Translations under genes and position numbers: made by a program | Part shown: positions 1-8,969 of the stretch, piece after piece | Position numbering within the stretch: position 1 is the stretch's first letter | Layout of the letters: every line of letters starts with the position of its first letter | Assembly: GCA_903908065.1 (NCBI GenBank) | Contig: CAIVQO010000064.1 | Coordinates: forward strand, 1 to 61,292 | DNA length: 61,292 bases | DNA from: an uncultured beta proteobacterium | Lineage (GTDB): Bacteria; Pseudomonadota; Gammaproteobacteria; Burkholderiales; Rhodocyclaceae | Direction: 5' to 3' | Notes under the pieces: generated by a model | What the model was told of the DNA's origin: nothing | Databases searched by the model: none | Seen by the model: the letters and a program-made list of their open reading frames with translations, nothing else

Positions 1-30
1 GAAATAGCCGTCGATTATAGCCGAAGCCCC

Positions 31-948
31 TTGCCGGCCGAGGCCGCCAAGGTGCCGGAGGAATGCGCCGGCTGGCGGCTGGATGCGGCATTGGCCAGGC
101 TGTTTCCCGAGCATTCGCGCAGTCGCCTGCAGGGCTGGCTCAAGGAAGGATTGATTCGGGTCGATGGTGCCATCCTCGCGCCGAAGGCAAAGGTATACGG
201 CGGCGAGCGAATTGAATTTGATGCTGCAGCAGTTCCGGCCGTGGCGGGCGACGATCTTGCCGAAGACATCGATTTCACGATCGTGCATGAGGATGACGAA
301 ATCATCGTCATCGACAAGCCGGCCGGGCTGGTGGTGCATCCGGGCAATGGCCAGCCTTCCGGCACCCTGCTCAACGCGCTGCTGCACCACGCGCCGCAAC
401 TGGCGGAAATACCGCGCGCCGGCATCGTGCATCGACTGGACAAGGACACCAGCGGACTGATGGTGGTGGCCAAGACGCTGACGGCGCAGACCGATCTGGT
501 GCGCCAGCTGCAAGCGCGCAGCGTCAAGCGCCACTACCTGGCCCTGGCCTTGGGTGTGGTCGAGCGCGACGGCACGGTCGATGCGCCGATGGGGCGCCAT
601 GCGGTGCAACGGACCAAGATGGCGGTGGTCAAATCCGGCGGCAAGGAGGCACGCACGCATTACCTGGTGCGCGAACGTTTCGACAAATGCACGCTGCTGG
701 AGTGCCACCTCGACACCGGGCGCACGCATCAGATCCGGGTGCATCTGGCCTCGATCAAACATCCCCTGGCCGGCGATCCGGTCTATGGCCGCGCCAGGAG
801 CGGCGATCCGCGGCTCGATGCCTTCCCGCGCCAGGCCCTGCATGCGTGGCGCCTGGCGCTGCGCAATCCGGCCAGCGGTGCGGAAATGGCTTGGGAATCG
901 CCCCTGCCGGACGATTTTGCGCGGCTGCTGGAGTCGCTGCGTGCTTGA
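31..948 (+). CDS. rluD: 23S rRNA pseudouridine synthase RluD
   Basis: Isomerises uridines of 23S rRNA helix 69 to pseudouridine in the cytoplasm. An N-terminal S4-like RNA-binding segment is followed by the catalytic motif GIVHRLDKDTSG, whose Asp falls at about residue 137. The C-terminal GRTHQIRVHL block is also typical of RluA/RluD enzymes. I chose the TTG at 31 because it puts the RLD of the S4 domain at residue 16, as I recall for E. coli RluD. The frame is open to the window edge and the Shine-Dalgarno is weak, so an upstream start is possible. The next gene overlaps its stop codon, indicating translational coupling. Confidence 0.9.
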   Translation: MPAEAAKVPEECAGWRLDAALARLFPEHSRSRLQGWLKEGLIRVDGAILAPKAKVYGGERIEFDAAAVPAVAGDDLAEDIDFTIVHEDDEIIVIDKPAGLVVHPGNGQPSGTLLNALLHHAPQLAEIPRAGIVHRLDKDTSGLMVVAKTLTAQTDLVRQLQARSVKRHYLALALGVVERDGTVDAPMGRHAVQRTKMAVVKSGGKEARTHYLVRERFDKCTLLECHLDTGRTHQIRVHLASIKHPLAGDPVYGRARSGDPRLDAFPRQALHAWRLALRNPASGAEMAWESPLPDDFARLLESLRA

Positions 949-1666
949 GCCTATCCAGCCTGATTGGCCTGCGCCCCGCGGTGTACGCGCGCTGTCGACC
1001 ACGCGCCATGGCGGTGTCAGCCTGGGGCCCTGGGCCAGCCTCAATCTTGGTGACCATGTCGGCGATGATCCGGTGGCCGTGCAGGCCAACCGCCAGCGTC
1101 TGCGCCAGTTGCTGCCGGACGAGCCGCGCTGGCTGCGGCAGGTGCATGGAGTTGGTTGCATCGATGCGGCATCGCCTGATGCGGACCGCACCGCCGATGC
1201 TGCGTTCACCCGCCAGCGCGGCGTGGTGTGCGTGGTGATGACGGCGGACTGCCTGCCCATCCTGTTCTGCGACGATCAGGCGACCGTGGTCGGTGTCGCC
1301 CATGCCGGCTGGCGCGGGCTGGCCGCCGGCGTGATTGAGTCCACTGTCAGCGCGATGGAGATCCCGGGTGCGAACCTGATGGCCTGGCTGGGGCCGGCGA
1401 TCGGACCGCGCGCCTTTGAAGTGGGCGACGAAGTCCGCGCCGCCTTTGTTGCCTTCGATGGCGCGGCGAGCGAAGCTTTCGTCCCGGCTGCGGGCGGCAA
1501 ATGGCTGTGCGACATTTACCTGTTGGCGCGACAGCGGCTGGCGCGACTTGGAATTCGCCGTGTTACCGGCGCCGACTTTTGCACGGCCGGCGAACCGCAG
1601 CGCTTTTTTTCCTACCGGCGCGATGGCGTCACCGGGCGCATGGCCAGCCTGATCTGGCTGGAGTAA
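941..1666 (+). CDS. pgeF: Purine nucleoside phosphorylase / laccase-domain protein (YfiH family)
   Basis: 241 residues of the multicopper-oxidase-fold family formerly called polyphenol oxidase. Members act on purine nucleosides or edit peptidoglycan precursors. Visible family marks are RQVHG, TADCLPILF, HAGWRGL, GPAIGP and the C-terminal FFSYRRDGVTGRMAS. The GTG at 941 overlaps the end of rluD by 8 bases, the usual rluD-pgeF arrangement. The RRVTGADFCT stretch near residue 210 is encoded by a copy of the window's 24-bp repeat (1556-1580). Family assignment is firm; the physiological substrate is inferred. Confidence 0.9.
   Translation: MLEPIQPDWPAPRGVRALSTTRHGGVSLGPWASLNLGDHVGDDPVAVQANRQRLRQLLPDEPRWLRQVHGVGCIDAASPDADRTADAAFTRQRGVVCVVMTADCLPILFCDDQATVVGVAHAGWRGLAAGVIESTVSAMEIPGANLMAWLGPAIGPRAFEVGDEVRAAFVAFDGAASEAFVPAAGGKWLCDIYLLARQRLARLGIRRVTGADFCTAGEPQRFFSYRRDGVTGRMASLIWLE
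1556..1580 (+). repeat. 24-bp dispersed repeat, copy 1 (inside pgeF)
   Basis: Matches the element CGCCGT, six variable bases, then RGCGCCGACTTT found about nine times in the window. Here the variable bases are GTTACC. It lies within coding sequence and adds no stop, so it could be selected coding sequence rather than an insertion. Confidence 0.5.
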
Positions 1667-1670
1667 GCGC

Positions 1671-1886
1671 TCAGGATTTCGGTGGGGCGGATTCTTCGTT
1701 TCGTGCGGCGGCAGCTTCCCTGGCCCGGCGCCGGCGGCCACGCTCCGGGGTGCCCAGCAGCCAGAGCAGCAGGGCAATTGGAAACAGGCCGTATAAGCTG
1801 AATGTAAGGATCCCGGCCGTAAGATTCGGCTCAGTTGCTGCCATCAGCACGGTTACGTAAAGCCAGGCAATTGCGATCACGTACAT
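1671..1886 (-). CDS. Small conserved membrane protein
   Basis: A 71-residue protein with two predicted membrane helices (about residues 3-18 and 24-44). An Arg-rich turn (PERGRRRRAR) and a charged C-terminus should lie in the cytoplasm. It is convergent with pgeF, with a 4-base gap, and is transcribed away from phaC. The pattern resembles a short hypothetical seen next to pgeF in betaproteobacteria, from memory. No function can be assigned. Confidence 0.7.
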   Translation of the reverse strand: MYVIAIAWLYVTVLMAATEPNLTAGILTFSLYGLFPIALLLWLLGTPERGRRRRAREAAAARNEESAPPKS

Positions 1887-1913
1887 GGGCCGATTTTACG
1901 GCGACCCCTTTGC

Positions 1914-1942
1914 TTGACACGGCTTATTGTGCAGTGCAAAAT
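1914..1942 (+). promoter_or_regulatory. phaC promoter with TGC palindrome
   Basis: TTGACA (1914-1919), a 17-bp spacer and CAAAAT (1937-1942) make a plausible sigma-70 promoter 25 bp before the phaC ATG. The spacer and -10 box contain an imperfect palindrome, TTGTGCA-G-TGCAAAA (1927-1941, 6 of 7 arm bases paired). PhaR repressors are known to prefer TGC-rich sites, and phaR lies at the end of this operon, so autoregulation is a reasonable inference. Confidence 0.6.
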
Positions 1943-1966
1943 CCCACGTCCCCCCAGGAGCCACGG

Positions 1967-3694
1967 ATGTCGTCTTTCCCAGATCAGAATGCAGCGATGC
2001 AGGCCATGATGCAGGCCGGCAATGCCATGGCGCAGGGCTTCAGCCAGTTCCTCGCCGACCAGCAAAAGCAGGCCGTTCCCGGTACCGCCGCACCGGCATG
2101 GATTGCCGAATCCGAGGCGCTGAAAGCGCTGCAGCAGGAATGGATGGCGCAGCACGCCAAGCTCTGGCAGGGAATGCTTGGCAAGGCGCCCAGCCAGCCG
2201 GCGCCGCAGGTGGCGAGCCCGGCCCCGGGCGACAAGCGTTTCGATGATCCGTCCTGGGCCGAAAGCCCGGTCTATGACTACCTGCGCCAGGCCTACCTGA
2301 TCAACGCCGACTATGTAAAACGCATGGTCGAGGCGGCGCCGATGGCCGACGGACAGGCCAAGGACCGCATGCGCTTCCTGACGCGGCAGATGGTCGATGC
2401 GATGGCGCCGTCCAACTTCCTCGCCACCAATCCCGAATTCGTCAAGACCGCGCTGGAAACCAAGGGCCTCAGCATCCAGAAGGGCATCCAGAACCTGATC
2501 GCCGACCTGGAAAAGGGGCGCATCTCGATGACCGACGACTCCGCCTTCGAGGTCGGCCGCAATCTCGCGGTGACGCCCGGTGCGGTGGTCTATGAAAACG
2601 AACTGATGCAGCTGCTGCAGTATTCGCCGCAGACCGAGACCGTCGCGGCGCGGCCCTTCCTGATGGTGCCGCCCTGCATCAACAAGTACTACATCCTCGA
2701 CCTGCAGCCGGAAAATTCGGTGGTGCGCTACGCGGTGGAGCAGGGCAACACCGTGTTCCTCATCTCCTGGAAGAACGTGCAGGCAGACCAGGGACACCTG
2801 ACCTGGGACGACTACATCGAGAACGGTGCGCTGCAGGCGATCAAGGTGGTGCAGGAGATCTGCGACATCGACCAGATCAATGCCCTCGGCTTCTGCGTCG
2901 GCGGCACCATCCTCGGCTCGGCGCTTTCCGTGGCGGCCCTGCGCGGCGAGAACCCCGTGGCCTCGCTGACCCTGCTCACCACGCTGCTCGACTTCGCCGA
3001 CTCCGGCGAGATCGGTTGCCTGGTCGACGAGGCTTCGGTGCAGACCCGCGAGGCGACCATCGGCAAGGGTGGCCTGCTCAAGGGCAGCGAACTGGCCAGC
3101 GTGTTTTCCTCGCTGCGCGCCAACGACCTGATCTGGCAGTACGTGGTCGGCAACTACCTGAAGGGCAAGACGCCGCCGGCCTTCGACCTGCTGTTCTGGA
3201 ACGCCGACGCGACCAACCTGCCCGGTCCCTTCCTCGCGTGGTACCTGCGCAACATGTACCTGGAGAACAACCTGCGCGTGCCGGGCAAGCTGGAAATGTG
3301 CGGCGTCAAGGCCGACCTCGGCCGCGTCGATATGCCGGCCTTCGTCTATGCCAGCCGCGAAGACCACATCGTGCCCTGGAAATCGGCCTACCAGAGCCGC
3401 AGCCTGCTCGGTGGCGACACCACCTTCGTGCTGGGCGCCTCGGGCCATATTGCCGGCGTCATCAACCCGGCGGCAAAGAACAAGCGCAGCCACTGGATCA
3501 ACGACAGCAAGACCGCCAACGCCGACGAATGGCTGGACACGGCGACCGAGGTCAAGGGCAGTTGGTGGCCGGTGTGGGCCAACTGGCTCAAGCAACAGGC
3601 CGGCGGCGAGCTTCCTGCGCGCGCCAAGCTCGGCAGCAAAGCCTACCCGCCGGGCGAGCCGGCGCCGGGTAGCTACGTCAAGGAAAAAGCATGA
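1967..3694 (+). CDS. phaC: Class I polyhydroxyalkanoate synthase PhaC
   Basis: Polymerises (R)-3-hydroxyacyl-CoA into PHA at the granule surface. The 575-residue length fits class I synthases. The lipase-like box GFCVGG places the catalytic Cys at about residue 310, with Asp at about 466 (SREDHIVPW) and His at about 494 (GASGHIAG), spaced as in the Cupriavidus enzyme. The N-terminal 90 residues are rich in Gln, Ala and Met. The ATG at 1967 follows an AGGAG ribosome site; the longer upstream frame is spurious. It leads phaC-phaB-phaB-phaR. No phaA is in the window, so acetoacetyl-CoA must come from a thiolase elsewhere. Confidence 0.97.
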   Translation: MSSFPDQNAAMQAMMQAGNAMAQGFSQFLADQQKQAVPGTAAPAWIAESEALKALQQEWMAQHAKLWQGMLGKAPSQPAPQVASPAPGDKRFDDPSWAESPVYDYLRQAYLINADYVKRMVEAAPMADGQAKDRMRFLTRQMVDAMAPSNFLATNPEFVKTALETKGLSIQKGIQNLIADLEKGRISMTDDSAFEVGRNLAVTPGAVVYENELMQLLQYSPQTETVAARPFLMVPPCINKYYILDLQPENSVVRYAVEQGNTVFLISWKNVQADQGHLTWDDYIENGALQAIKVVQEICDIDQINALGFCVGGTILGSALSVAALRGENPVASLTLLTTLLDFADSGEIGCLVDEASVQTREATIGKGGLLKGSELASVFSSLRANDLIWQYVVGNYLKGKTPPAFDLLFWNADATNLPGPFLAWYLRNMYLENNLRVPGKLEMCGVKADLGRVDMPAFVYASREDHIVPWKSAYQSRSLLGGDTTFVLGASGHIAGVINPAAKNKRSHWINDSKTANADEWLDTATEVKGSWWPVWANWLKQQAGGELPARAKLGSKAYPPGEPAPGSYVKEKA

Positions 3695-3779
3695 AGTACG
3701 CCGAAGTCGGCCACGGGGCGACGATGACGGCGGGAGTGTGCAGGCCCCGACCCAACAATAAGCGAGAGGAGTATCAAAA

Positions 3780-4520
3780 ATGCTGCGAGTAGCTCTGGTA
3801 ACGGGAGGCATGGGTGGTCTGGGCGAAGCAATCTGCATCAAGCTGGCGGCCCTCGGCTACAAGGTTGTGACGACCTATAGCCCCAGCAACACCAAGGCCA
3901 GCGAATGGCTGCGTACCATGAACGACATGGGCTACGGCTTCAAGGCCTATCCCTGTGACGTTGCCGATTACGATTCCTGCAAGGCCTGCGTGGCCCAGGT
4001 GACGTCGGAAGTCGGTCCGGTCGAAGTGCTGGTGAATAACGCCGGCATCACCCGCGACATGACCTTCAAGAAGATGACCAAGGCCGACTGGGACGCCGTC
4101 ATCCATACCAACCTCGACTCCACCTTCAACATGACCAAGCAGGTCATGGACGGCATGATGGAGCGCGGCTGGGGTCGCGTCATCAACATCTCTTCGGTGA
4201 ACGGCCAGAAGGGCGCCTTCGGCCAGACCAACTACTCGGCCGCCAAGGCCGGCATGCACGGCTTCACCAAGGCGCTGGCGCTGGAAGTCGCGAAGAAGGG
4301 CGTCACGGTCAATACCATCTCCCCGGGCTACATCGGCACCAAGATGGTCATGGCGATCCCGCAGGAAGTGCTCGACAGCAAGATCCTGCCGCTGATCGCG
4401 CAGGGTCGCCTGGGCAAGCCGGAAGAGGTGGCGGGCCTGGTGGCCTACCTGGCCTCGGAAGAGGCGGCCTTCGTCACCGGCGCCAACATCTCCATCAACG
4501 GCGGTCAGCACATGTATTGA
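3780..4520 (+). CDS. phaB: Acetoacetyl-CoA reductase PhaB (first copy)
   Basis: NADPH-dependent reduction of acetoacetyl-CoA to (R)-3-hydroxybutyryl-CoA, the PhaC substrate. A short-chain dehydrogenase of 246 residues with nucleotide motif TGGMGGLG (8-15), structural NNAG and catalytic Ser139, Tyr152 and Lys156 (NYSAAKAG). A strong GAGAGGAG ribosome site precedes the ATG. It lies 85 bp after phaC and is followed by an 11-bp hairpin, then a second phaB. The Ser-Tyr-Lys numbering is one less than in the Cupriavidus enzyme. Confidence 0.95.
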   Translation: MLRVALVTGGMGGLGEAICIKLAALGYKVVTTYSPSNTKASEWLRTMNDMGYGFKAYPCDVADYDSCKACVAQVTSEVGPVEVLVNNAGITRDMTFKKMTKADWDAVIHTNLDSTFNMTKQVMDGMMERGWGRVINISSVNGQKGAFGQTNYSAAKAGMHGFTKALALEVAKKGVTVNTISPGYIGTKMVMAIPQEVLDSKILPLIAQGRLGKPEEVAGLVAYLASEEAAFVTGANISINGGQHMY

Positions 4521-4527
4521 TCGCCCC

Positions 4528-4564
4528 GGGCCGAAGGCAGTCGCTTGCAGGGCGCCTTCGGCCC
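4528..4564 (+). terminator. Hairpin between the two phaB genes
   Basis: GGGCCGAAGGC (4528-4538) pairs perfectly with GCCTTCGGCCC (4554-4564) around a 15-base loop. No T-run follows, so it is more likely an mRNA stability or processing element, or a weak attenuator, within the operon than a full terminator. Confidence 0.5.
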
Positions 4565-4599
4565 GAAAGATTTCATTGGTCGTATAGGAAGCAGCAAAA

Positions 4600-5340
4600 A
4601 TGGCAAAGAAAATTGCATTGGTAACGGGGGCGATGGGCGGCCTGGGCACGGCGATCTGCAAGTCGCTTTCCCAGAGCGGGTTCACCGTGGTGGCGAACTG
4701 CCTGCCGAATTTCCCCCCCAAGGACGAGTGGCTGGCGAAGATGAAGTCGGAAGGTTTCGACTTTGCCGTAGCCGAGGCAGACGTGACGGATTTCGACGGC
4801 TGTGCCGCGATGGTGAAGAAGATCGAGGCGGAACTTGGCCCGATCGACGTGCTGGTGAACAACGCCGGCATCACCCGCGACGCGATGTTCAAGAAGATGG
4901 AAAAGAGCCAGTGGGACGCGGTGCTGTCCACCAACCTCGATTCCGTGTTCAACGTCACCCATCAGGTGCTGCCCGGCATGGCCGATCGCGGCTGGGGCCG
5001 CGTCATCAACATCTCGTCGGTTAATGGCGTCAAGGGCCAGTTCGGCCAGGCCAACTATTCGGCGGCCAAGGCCGGCATCCTCGGCTTCACCAAGGCGATC
5101 GCTGCCGAAGTGGCGCGCAAGGGCGTTACGGTCAATGCCATCGCGCCGGGCTACATCGGCACCGACATGGTCATGGCGATCAAGCAGGAAGTGCGCGACT
5201 CGATCGTTGCGACGATTCCGATGGGACGCCTGGGCAAGCCGGAGGAAATCGGCGCCCTGTGTTCCTATCTGGTGTCGGATCTCGCCGGCTACATGACGGG
5301 CGCGACGCTGAACATCAACGGCGGTTTGCATTTCTGCTGA
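4600..5340 (+). CDS. phaB: Acetoacetyl-CoA reductase PhaB (second copy)
   Basis: A tandem paralogue of the preceding gene, also 246 residues, with TGAMGGLG, NNAG and the catalytic set Ser140, Tyr153 and Lys157. The two proteins are clearly related but differ throughout the substrate-side loops (residues 35-65 differ most), so this is an old duplication. It may differ in cofactor preference or acyl length, but nothing in the sequence decides that. A strong 16-bp hairpin follows. Confidence 0.94.
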   Translation: MAKKIALVTGAMGGLGTAICKSLSQSGFTVVANCLPNFPPKDEWLAKMKSEGFDFAVAEADVTDFDGCAAMVKKIEAELGPIDVLVNNAGITRDAMFKKMEKSQWDAVLSTNLDSVFNVTHQVLPGMADRGWGRVINISSVNGVKGQFGQANYSAAKAGILGFTKAIAAEVARKGVTVNAIAPGYIGTDMVMAIKQEVRDSIVATIPMGRLGKPEEIGALCSYLVSDLAGYMTGATLNINGGLHFC

Positions 5341-5351
5341 CGTTTTTGGCA

Positions 5352-5387
5352 CTGCTTCCCTTTCGGCCTCTGCCGAAAGGGAAGCAG
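5352..5387 (+). terminator. Strong hairpin after the phaB pair
   Basis: CTGCTTCCCTTTCGGC (5352-5367), a 4-base loop, and the perfect complement 5372-5387 form a 16-bp stem. No T-tract follows, but the stem is strong enough to stop or stabilise the phaCBB transcript before phaR. Confidence 0.7.
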
Positions 5388-5433
5388 CACCAAAGTAGTA
5401 AGTAGTAATATGCTTGAACTGAGGGAGGGGAAA

Positions 5434-5988
5434 ATGGCCACACAGAGCCGACTCATCAAGAAATATCCGAATCGCCGCCTGTACGACACCCGTACCAGCA
5501 CCTATATCACGCTGGCGGACGTCAAGGAACTGGTACTGGCACACGAGCCGTTTCAAGTGGTCGACGCCAAGAGCGGCGACGACCTGACGCGTTCCATCCT
5601 GCTGCAGATCATTCTCGAGGAGGAAGCCGGCGGCGCGCCGATGTTCTCCTCCGACCTGCTGTCGCAGATGATCCGCTTCTATGGCAATGCCATGCAGGGC
5701 ATGATGGGCAGCTACATCGAGAACAACATCAAGGCTTTCACCGAAGTGCAGGCCAAGCTCAAGGAACAGGCCAAGGTGCTCTACGGCGATTCCGGCGGCG
5801 ACAGCCAGGATCTCTGGGCGCAGTTCCTCAAGTTCCAGGGGCCCGCCATGCAGCACATGATGGGCGCCTACGTGGACCAGAGCCAGAAGATGTTCCAGCA
5901 GATGCAGGACACCATGCAGGAACAGACGCGCAAGATCTTCCCCGGCATTTACCCGAAGCCGGAAGAGAAGACCGAAAAGAAGTCCTAA
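5434..5988 (+). CDS. phaR: PHA synthesis repressor PhaR
   Basis: A 184-residue regulator that represses PHA genes and is released when it binds nascent PHA granules. The N-terminal PHB/PHA accumulation regulator DNA-binding domain ([19 protein letters not shown], about 8-26) is followed by the PHB accumulation region and a Met/Gln-rich tail with MMG repeats. The ATG at 5434 sits behind GAGGGAGGGG; an in-frame ATG at 5410 lacks a ribosome site. The likely target is the palindrome in the phaC promoter. rimO follows after 7 bp. Confidence 0.94.
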   Translation: MATQSRLIKKYPNRRLYDTRTSTYITLADVKELVLAHEPFQVVDAKSGDDLTRSILLQIILEEEAGGAPMFSSDLLSQMIRFYGNAMQGMMGSYIENNIKAFTEVQAKLKEQAKVLYGDSGGDSQDLWAQFLKFQGPAMQHMMGAYVDQSQKMFQQMQDTMQEQTRKIFPGIYPKPEEKTEKKS

Positions 5989-5995
5989 GGACGGC

Positions 5996-7342
5996 GTGAC
6001 GAAGCGCAAGGCCCGCGCGCCCACCGTCGGATTCGTGTCGCTGGGCTGCCCCAAGGCAGCCTCGGACGCCGAACAGATCCTGACCCGGCTGCGCGCCGAG
6101 GGCTATGCGATTTCCGGCACCTATGACGGTGCCGACCTCGTGGTGGTGAATACCTGCGGCTTCATCGACGCCGCGGTCGAGGAGTCGCTCGACGCCATCG
6201 GCGAGGCGCTGGCCGAGAACGGCAAGGTCATCGTCACCGGCTGCCTCGGCGCCAAGAAGGATGCCGCCGGCAACGATATCGTCAGGAGCGTGCATCCGAA
6301 GGTACTCGCGGTCACCGGTCCGCATGCCATGCCGGAAGTCATGGAGGCCGTGCATGCCCACCTCCCTCCAGCCCACGATCCCTTCGTCGACCTCGTGCCG
6401 CCGCAGGGCATCCGCCTGACGCCGGACCACTATGCTTACCTGAAGATTTCCGAGGGCTGCAACCACCGCTGCACGTTCTGCATCATTCCTTCGCTGCGCG
6501 GCGACCTGGTCTCGCGCCCGATCGGCGAGGTGCTGCATGAAGCCGAGGTGCTGGCTGCTGCCGGGGTCAAGGAACTTCTGGTGATTTCGCAGGACACCAG
6601 CGCCTACGGTGTCGACGTCAAGTATCGCACCGGCTTCCATGGCGGGCGACCGGTAAAGACGCGATTGCTCGAACTGTGCAAGGAACTTGGCAAGCTCGGC
6701 CTCTGGGTGCGCCTGCACTACGTCTATCCCTACCCCAGCGTCGACGACCTGATCCCGCTGATGGCCGAAGGCAAGATCCTGCCCTACCTCGACGTGCCCT
6801 TCCAGCACGCCAGCCCGCGCATCCTCAAGCTGATGAAGCGGCCGGCCTCGGCCGAGAAGGTGCTCGACCGCATCGCCGCGTGGCGCCGGGAAGTGCCGGA
6901 CCTCGCGATCCGTTCCACCTTCATCACCGGCTTTCCCGGCGAGACCGAAGCCGAGTTCAACGAACTGCTCGACTTCCTCGACGAGGCGAAACTCGACCGC
7001 GTCGGCGCCTTCTCCTATTCGCCGGTCGAGGGCGCGGGCGCCAACGCACTGCCCGGAGCCCTGCCCGAAGCCATCCGCGAGGAGCGCAAGGCACGCCTGC
7101 TGCGCCATCAGGAAGACATCTCGACCCAGCGCCTCGAGCGCATGATCGGGCGCCGCATCCAGGTGCTGGTCGATGAGATCGACGAGGAGGGCGCCATCGC
7201 CCGCTCGCAGGGGGATGCGCCGGATGTCGATGGCCTGGTGTATGTTGCCGACGGCCATGATCTAGAGATAGGCGAATTTGCCGAAGTGCATGTCGTCGAT
7301 TGCGATGTGCACGATTTGCACGCAACAGTCGCCGTACCGTGA
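5996..7342 (+). CDS. rimO: Ribosomal protein S12 methylthiotransferase RimO
   Basis: A radical SAM enzyme that methylthiolates an Asp of ribosomal protein S12. N-terminal MTTase cysteines lie in [18 protein letters not shown] and VTGCLGA. The radical SAM triad is Cys155, Cys159 and Cys162 ([10 protein letters not shown]). A TRAM domain fills the C-terminus ([12 protein letters not shown] onward). The GTG start at 5996 has AAGGA 5 bases upstream. The stop codon overlaps the next gene's start (GTGA) inside a copy of the 24-bp repeat. The phaR-rimO neighbourhood is probably operon read-through, not a functional link. Confidence 0.95.
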   Translation: MTKRKARAPTVGFVSLGCPKAASDAEQILTRLRAEGYAISGTYDGADLVVVNTCGFIDAAVEESLDAIGEALAENGKVIVTGCLGAKKDAAGNDIVRSVHPKVLAVTGPHAMPEVMEAVHAHLPPAHDPFVDLVPPQGIRLTPDHYAYLKISEGCNHRCTFCIIPSLRGDLVSRPIGEVLHEAEVLAAAGVKELLVISQDTSAYGVDVKYRTGFHGGRPVKTRLLELCKELGKLGLWVRLHYVYPYPSVDDLIPLMAEGKILPYLDVPFQHASPRILKLMKRPASAEKVLDRIAAWRREVPDLAIRSTFITGFPGETEAEFNELLDFLDEAKLDRVGAFSYSPVEGAGANALPGALPEAIREERKARLLRHQEDISTQRLERMIGRRIQVLVDEIDEEGAIARSQGDAPDVDGLVYVADGHDLEIGEFAEVHVVDCDVHDLHATVAVP

Positions 7343-7353
7343 GCGCCGACTTT
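7330..7353 (+). repeat. 24-bp dispersed repeat, copy 2 (rimO stop / next start)
   Basis: CGCCGT, ACCGTG, then AGCGCCGACTTT. This copy supplies both the rimO stop codon and the GTG start and first residues (SADF) of the following oxidase gene, so it sits exactly on a gene junction. Confidence 0.6.
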
Positions 7354-8736
7354 CTGGATCGCCTGCGTGCCATCGTCGGCACCGCGCGCGTGCTGACGGC
7401 GGCGGAGGACGTCGCTCCCTACGTCACCGACTGGCGCGGACGCTATAGCGGCAGCGCGTGCTGCGTCGTGTTGCCGGGCAGCACCGAGGAAGTCGCCGCC
7501 GTGGTGCGCGCCTGTGCCGAAACCGGTATCGCCATCGTCCCGCAGGGCGGCAACACCGGACTGTGCGGCGGCGCCACGCCGACCGGCGGCGAAGTGGTCG
7601 TCGCGCTGACGCGGCTCAAGCGCATCCGCAGCGTCGACGCCGACAACAACTCGATCACCGTTGACGCCGGATGCACCCTGCATGCGGTGCAGGAGGCCGC
7701 GCGCGAAGCCGATCGCCTGTTCCCGCTGTCGCTGGCCGCCGAGGGCAGCGCCACCATCGGCGGCAACCTGTCCACCAATGCTGGCGGCGTGCAGGTCCTG
7801 CGCTACGGCAATGCCCGCGAGCTGGTGCTGGGGCTGGAGGTGGTGCTGGCCGACGGCAGCATCTGGAACGGCCTGCGCGGCCTGCGCAAGGACAATACCG
7901 GCTACGACCTCAAGCACCTCTTCATCGGCGCCGAAGGCACCCTTGGCCTGATCACGGCGGCGACGCTGAAACTGTTTCCGCGTCCGCGCGTATTCGCCAC
8001 GGCCTGGGTCGCGGTGCCCGATCCGGCCGCTGCCGTCGCCCTGCTCGGGCGCCTGCGCGATGCCGCTGGCGACAATGTCACGGCCTTCGAGATCGTCGGC
8101 AGGCCGGCCCTGGAGCTGGTGCTGAAGCACATCCCGAACGCCCGTGATCCCTTGCTCGGCAAACCGGCCTGGCAACTCCTGATCGAGCTTTCCGGAATGC
8201 GGAGCGACCTGCCGGCGACCTTGGAGGCGGCGCTCGAAACCGCTGCCGAAACCGGACTCGTCGCGGACGCCGTGGTGGCGAGCAGCGAGGCGCAGACCGC
8301 CGCGCTGTGGGCCCTGCGCGAGAACGTCTCGGAAGCGCAGAAGATCGAGGGCGTCTCGATCAAGCACGACATCGCGGTGCCCGTCTCGCGCATCGCCGAA
8401 TTCATCGCCCGCGCCGATGCGGCCCTCACGGCCCGGTTCCCGGGCGTGCGCATCGTCTGCTTCGGCCACATCGGCGACGGCAACCTGCATTACAACCAGT
8501 CGAAGGCCGATGCCGAGTCCAATGCCGAGTTCATCGCCCGCACCGAGGCGGTGAATCGCGTGGTGCACGACCTGGTGCATGAACTCGGCGGGTCGATTTC
8601 CGCCGAGCATGGTCTCGGCCAGCTCAAGCGCGAGGAAGTGCTGCGCTACAAGAGCGCGACGGAAATGGAAATGATGCGCGCGGTCAAGCGCGCGCTCGAT
8701 CCGCGCGGCCTGATGAACCCCGGAAAACTGCTTTGA
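7339..8736 (+). CDS. FAD-binding oxidoreductase (D-2-hydroxyacid / glycolate oxidase type)
   Basis: A 465-residue flavoprotein of the VAO/GlcD family. The FAD-binding half contains [14 protein letters not shown] (about 70-83) and [10 protein letters not shown]. The FAD-oxidase C-terminal half carries [13 protein letters not shown] and the ending [25 protein letters not shown]. It probably oxidises a D-2-hydroxy acid (D-lactate, glycolate or D-2-hydroxyglutarate) and passes electrons to a membrane carrier. The exact substrate cannot be read from sequence. The GTG at 7339 overlaps rimO by 4 bases, so the pair is translationally coupled. Confidence 0.88.
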   Translation: MSADFLDRLRAIVGTARVLTAAEDVAPYVTDWRGRYSGSACCVVLPGSTEEVAAVVRACAETGIAIVPQGGNTGLCGGATPTGGEVVVALTRLKRIRSVDADNNSITVDAGCTLHAVQEAAREADRLFPLSLAAEGSATIGGNLSTNAGGVQVLRYGNARELVLGLEVVLADGSIWNGLRGLRKDNTGYDLKHLFIGAEGTLGLITAATLKLFPRPRVFATAWVAVPDPAAAVALLGRLRDAAGDNVTAFEIVGRPALELVLKHIPNARDPLLGKPAWQLLIELSGMRSDLPATLEAALETAAETGLVADAVVASSEAQTAALWALRENVSEAQKIEGVSIKHDIAVPVSRIAEFIARADAALTARFPGVRIVCFGHIGDGNLHYNQSKADAESNAEFIARTEAVNRVVHDLVHELGGSISAEHGLGQLKREEVLRYKSATEMEMMRAVKRALDPRGLMNPGKLL

Positions 8737-8765
8737 GCGGGCTGCCGAAAAACGCCGAAAAGGGC

Positions 8766-8794
8766 TTTACAGCCGGGGTCTGCCTCCCTATAAT
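8766..8794 (+). promoter_or_regulatory. tRNA operon promoter
   Basis: TTTACA (8766-8771), a 17-bp spacer and a perfect TATAAT (8789-8794), followed by a GC-rich discriminator (GCGCGC) typical of stringently controlled stable-RNA promoters. The tRNA-Ala gene begins 14 bp later. Confidence 0.85.
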
Positions 8795-8808
8795 GCGCGC
8801 TCTCTTGT

Positions 8809-8884
<76 letters not shown>

Positions 8885-8892
8885 AACGATAA

Positions 8893-8968
8893 GTCCCTAT
8901 CGTCTAGAGGCCTAGGACAATACCCTTTCACGGTATGAACCGGGGTTCGAATCCCCGTGGGGACGCCA
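8893..8968 (+). tRNA. tRNA-Glu (TTC)
   Basis: A 76-nt cloverleaf starting GTCCCTATCGTCTAGAGG. Anticodon stem ATACC/GGTAT holds loop CTTTCAC with anticodon TTC; T-loop is GTTCGAATC and CCA is encoded. It lies 8 bp after tRNA-Ala and is co-transcribed with it. Confidence 0.97.
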
Positions 8969-8969
8969 G

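Noticed and set aside
3695-3779. Possible 24-bp repeat relic between phaC and phaB (GAAGTCGGCC)
   Set aside because: Too little of the element remains to separate it from chance.
1877-3841. 654-codon open frame antisense to phaC
   Set aside because: High-GC shadow: low-complexity His/Arg/Gly-rich translation with no family motif, fully opposite a certain gene with catalytic residues.
4573-6054. 493-codon minus-strand open frame across phaB and phaR
   Set aside because: Antisense to two certain genes; repetitive His/Ala/Arg composition and no ribosome site.
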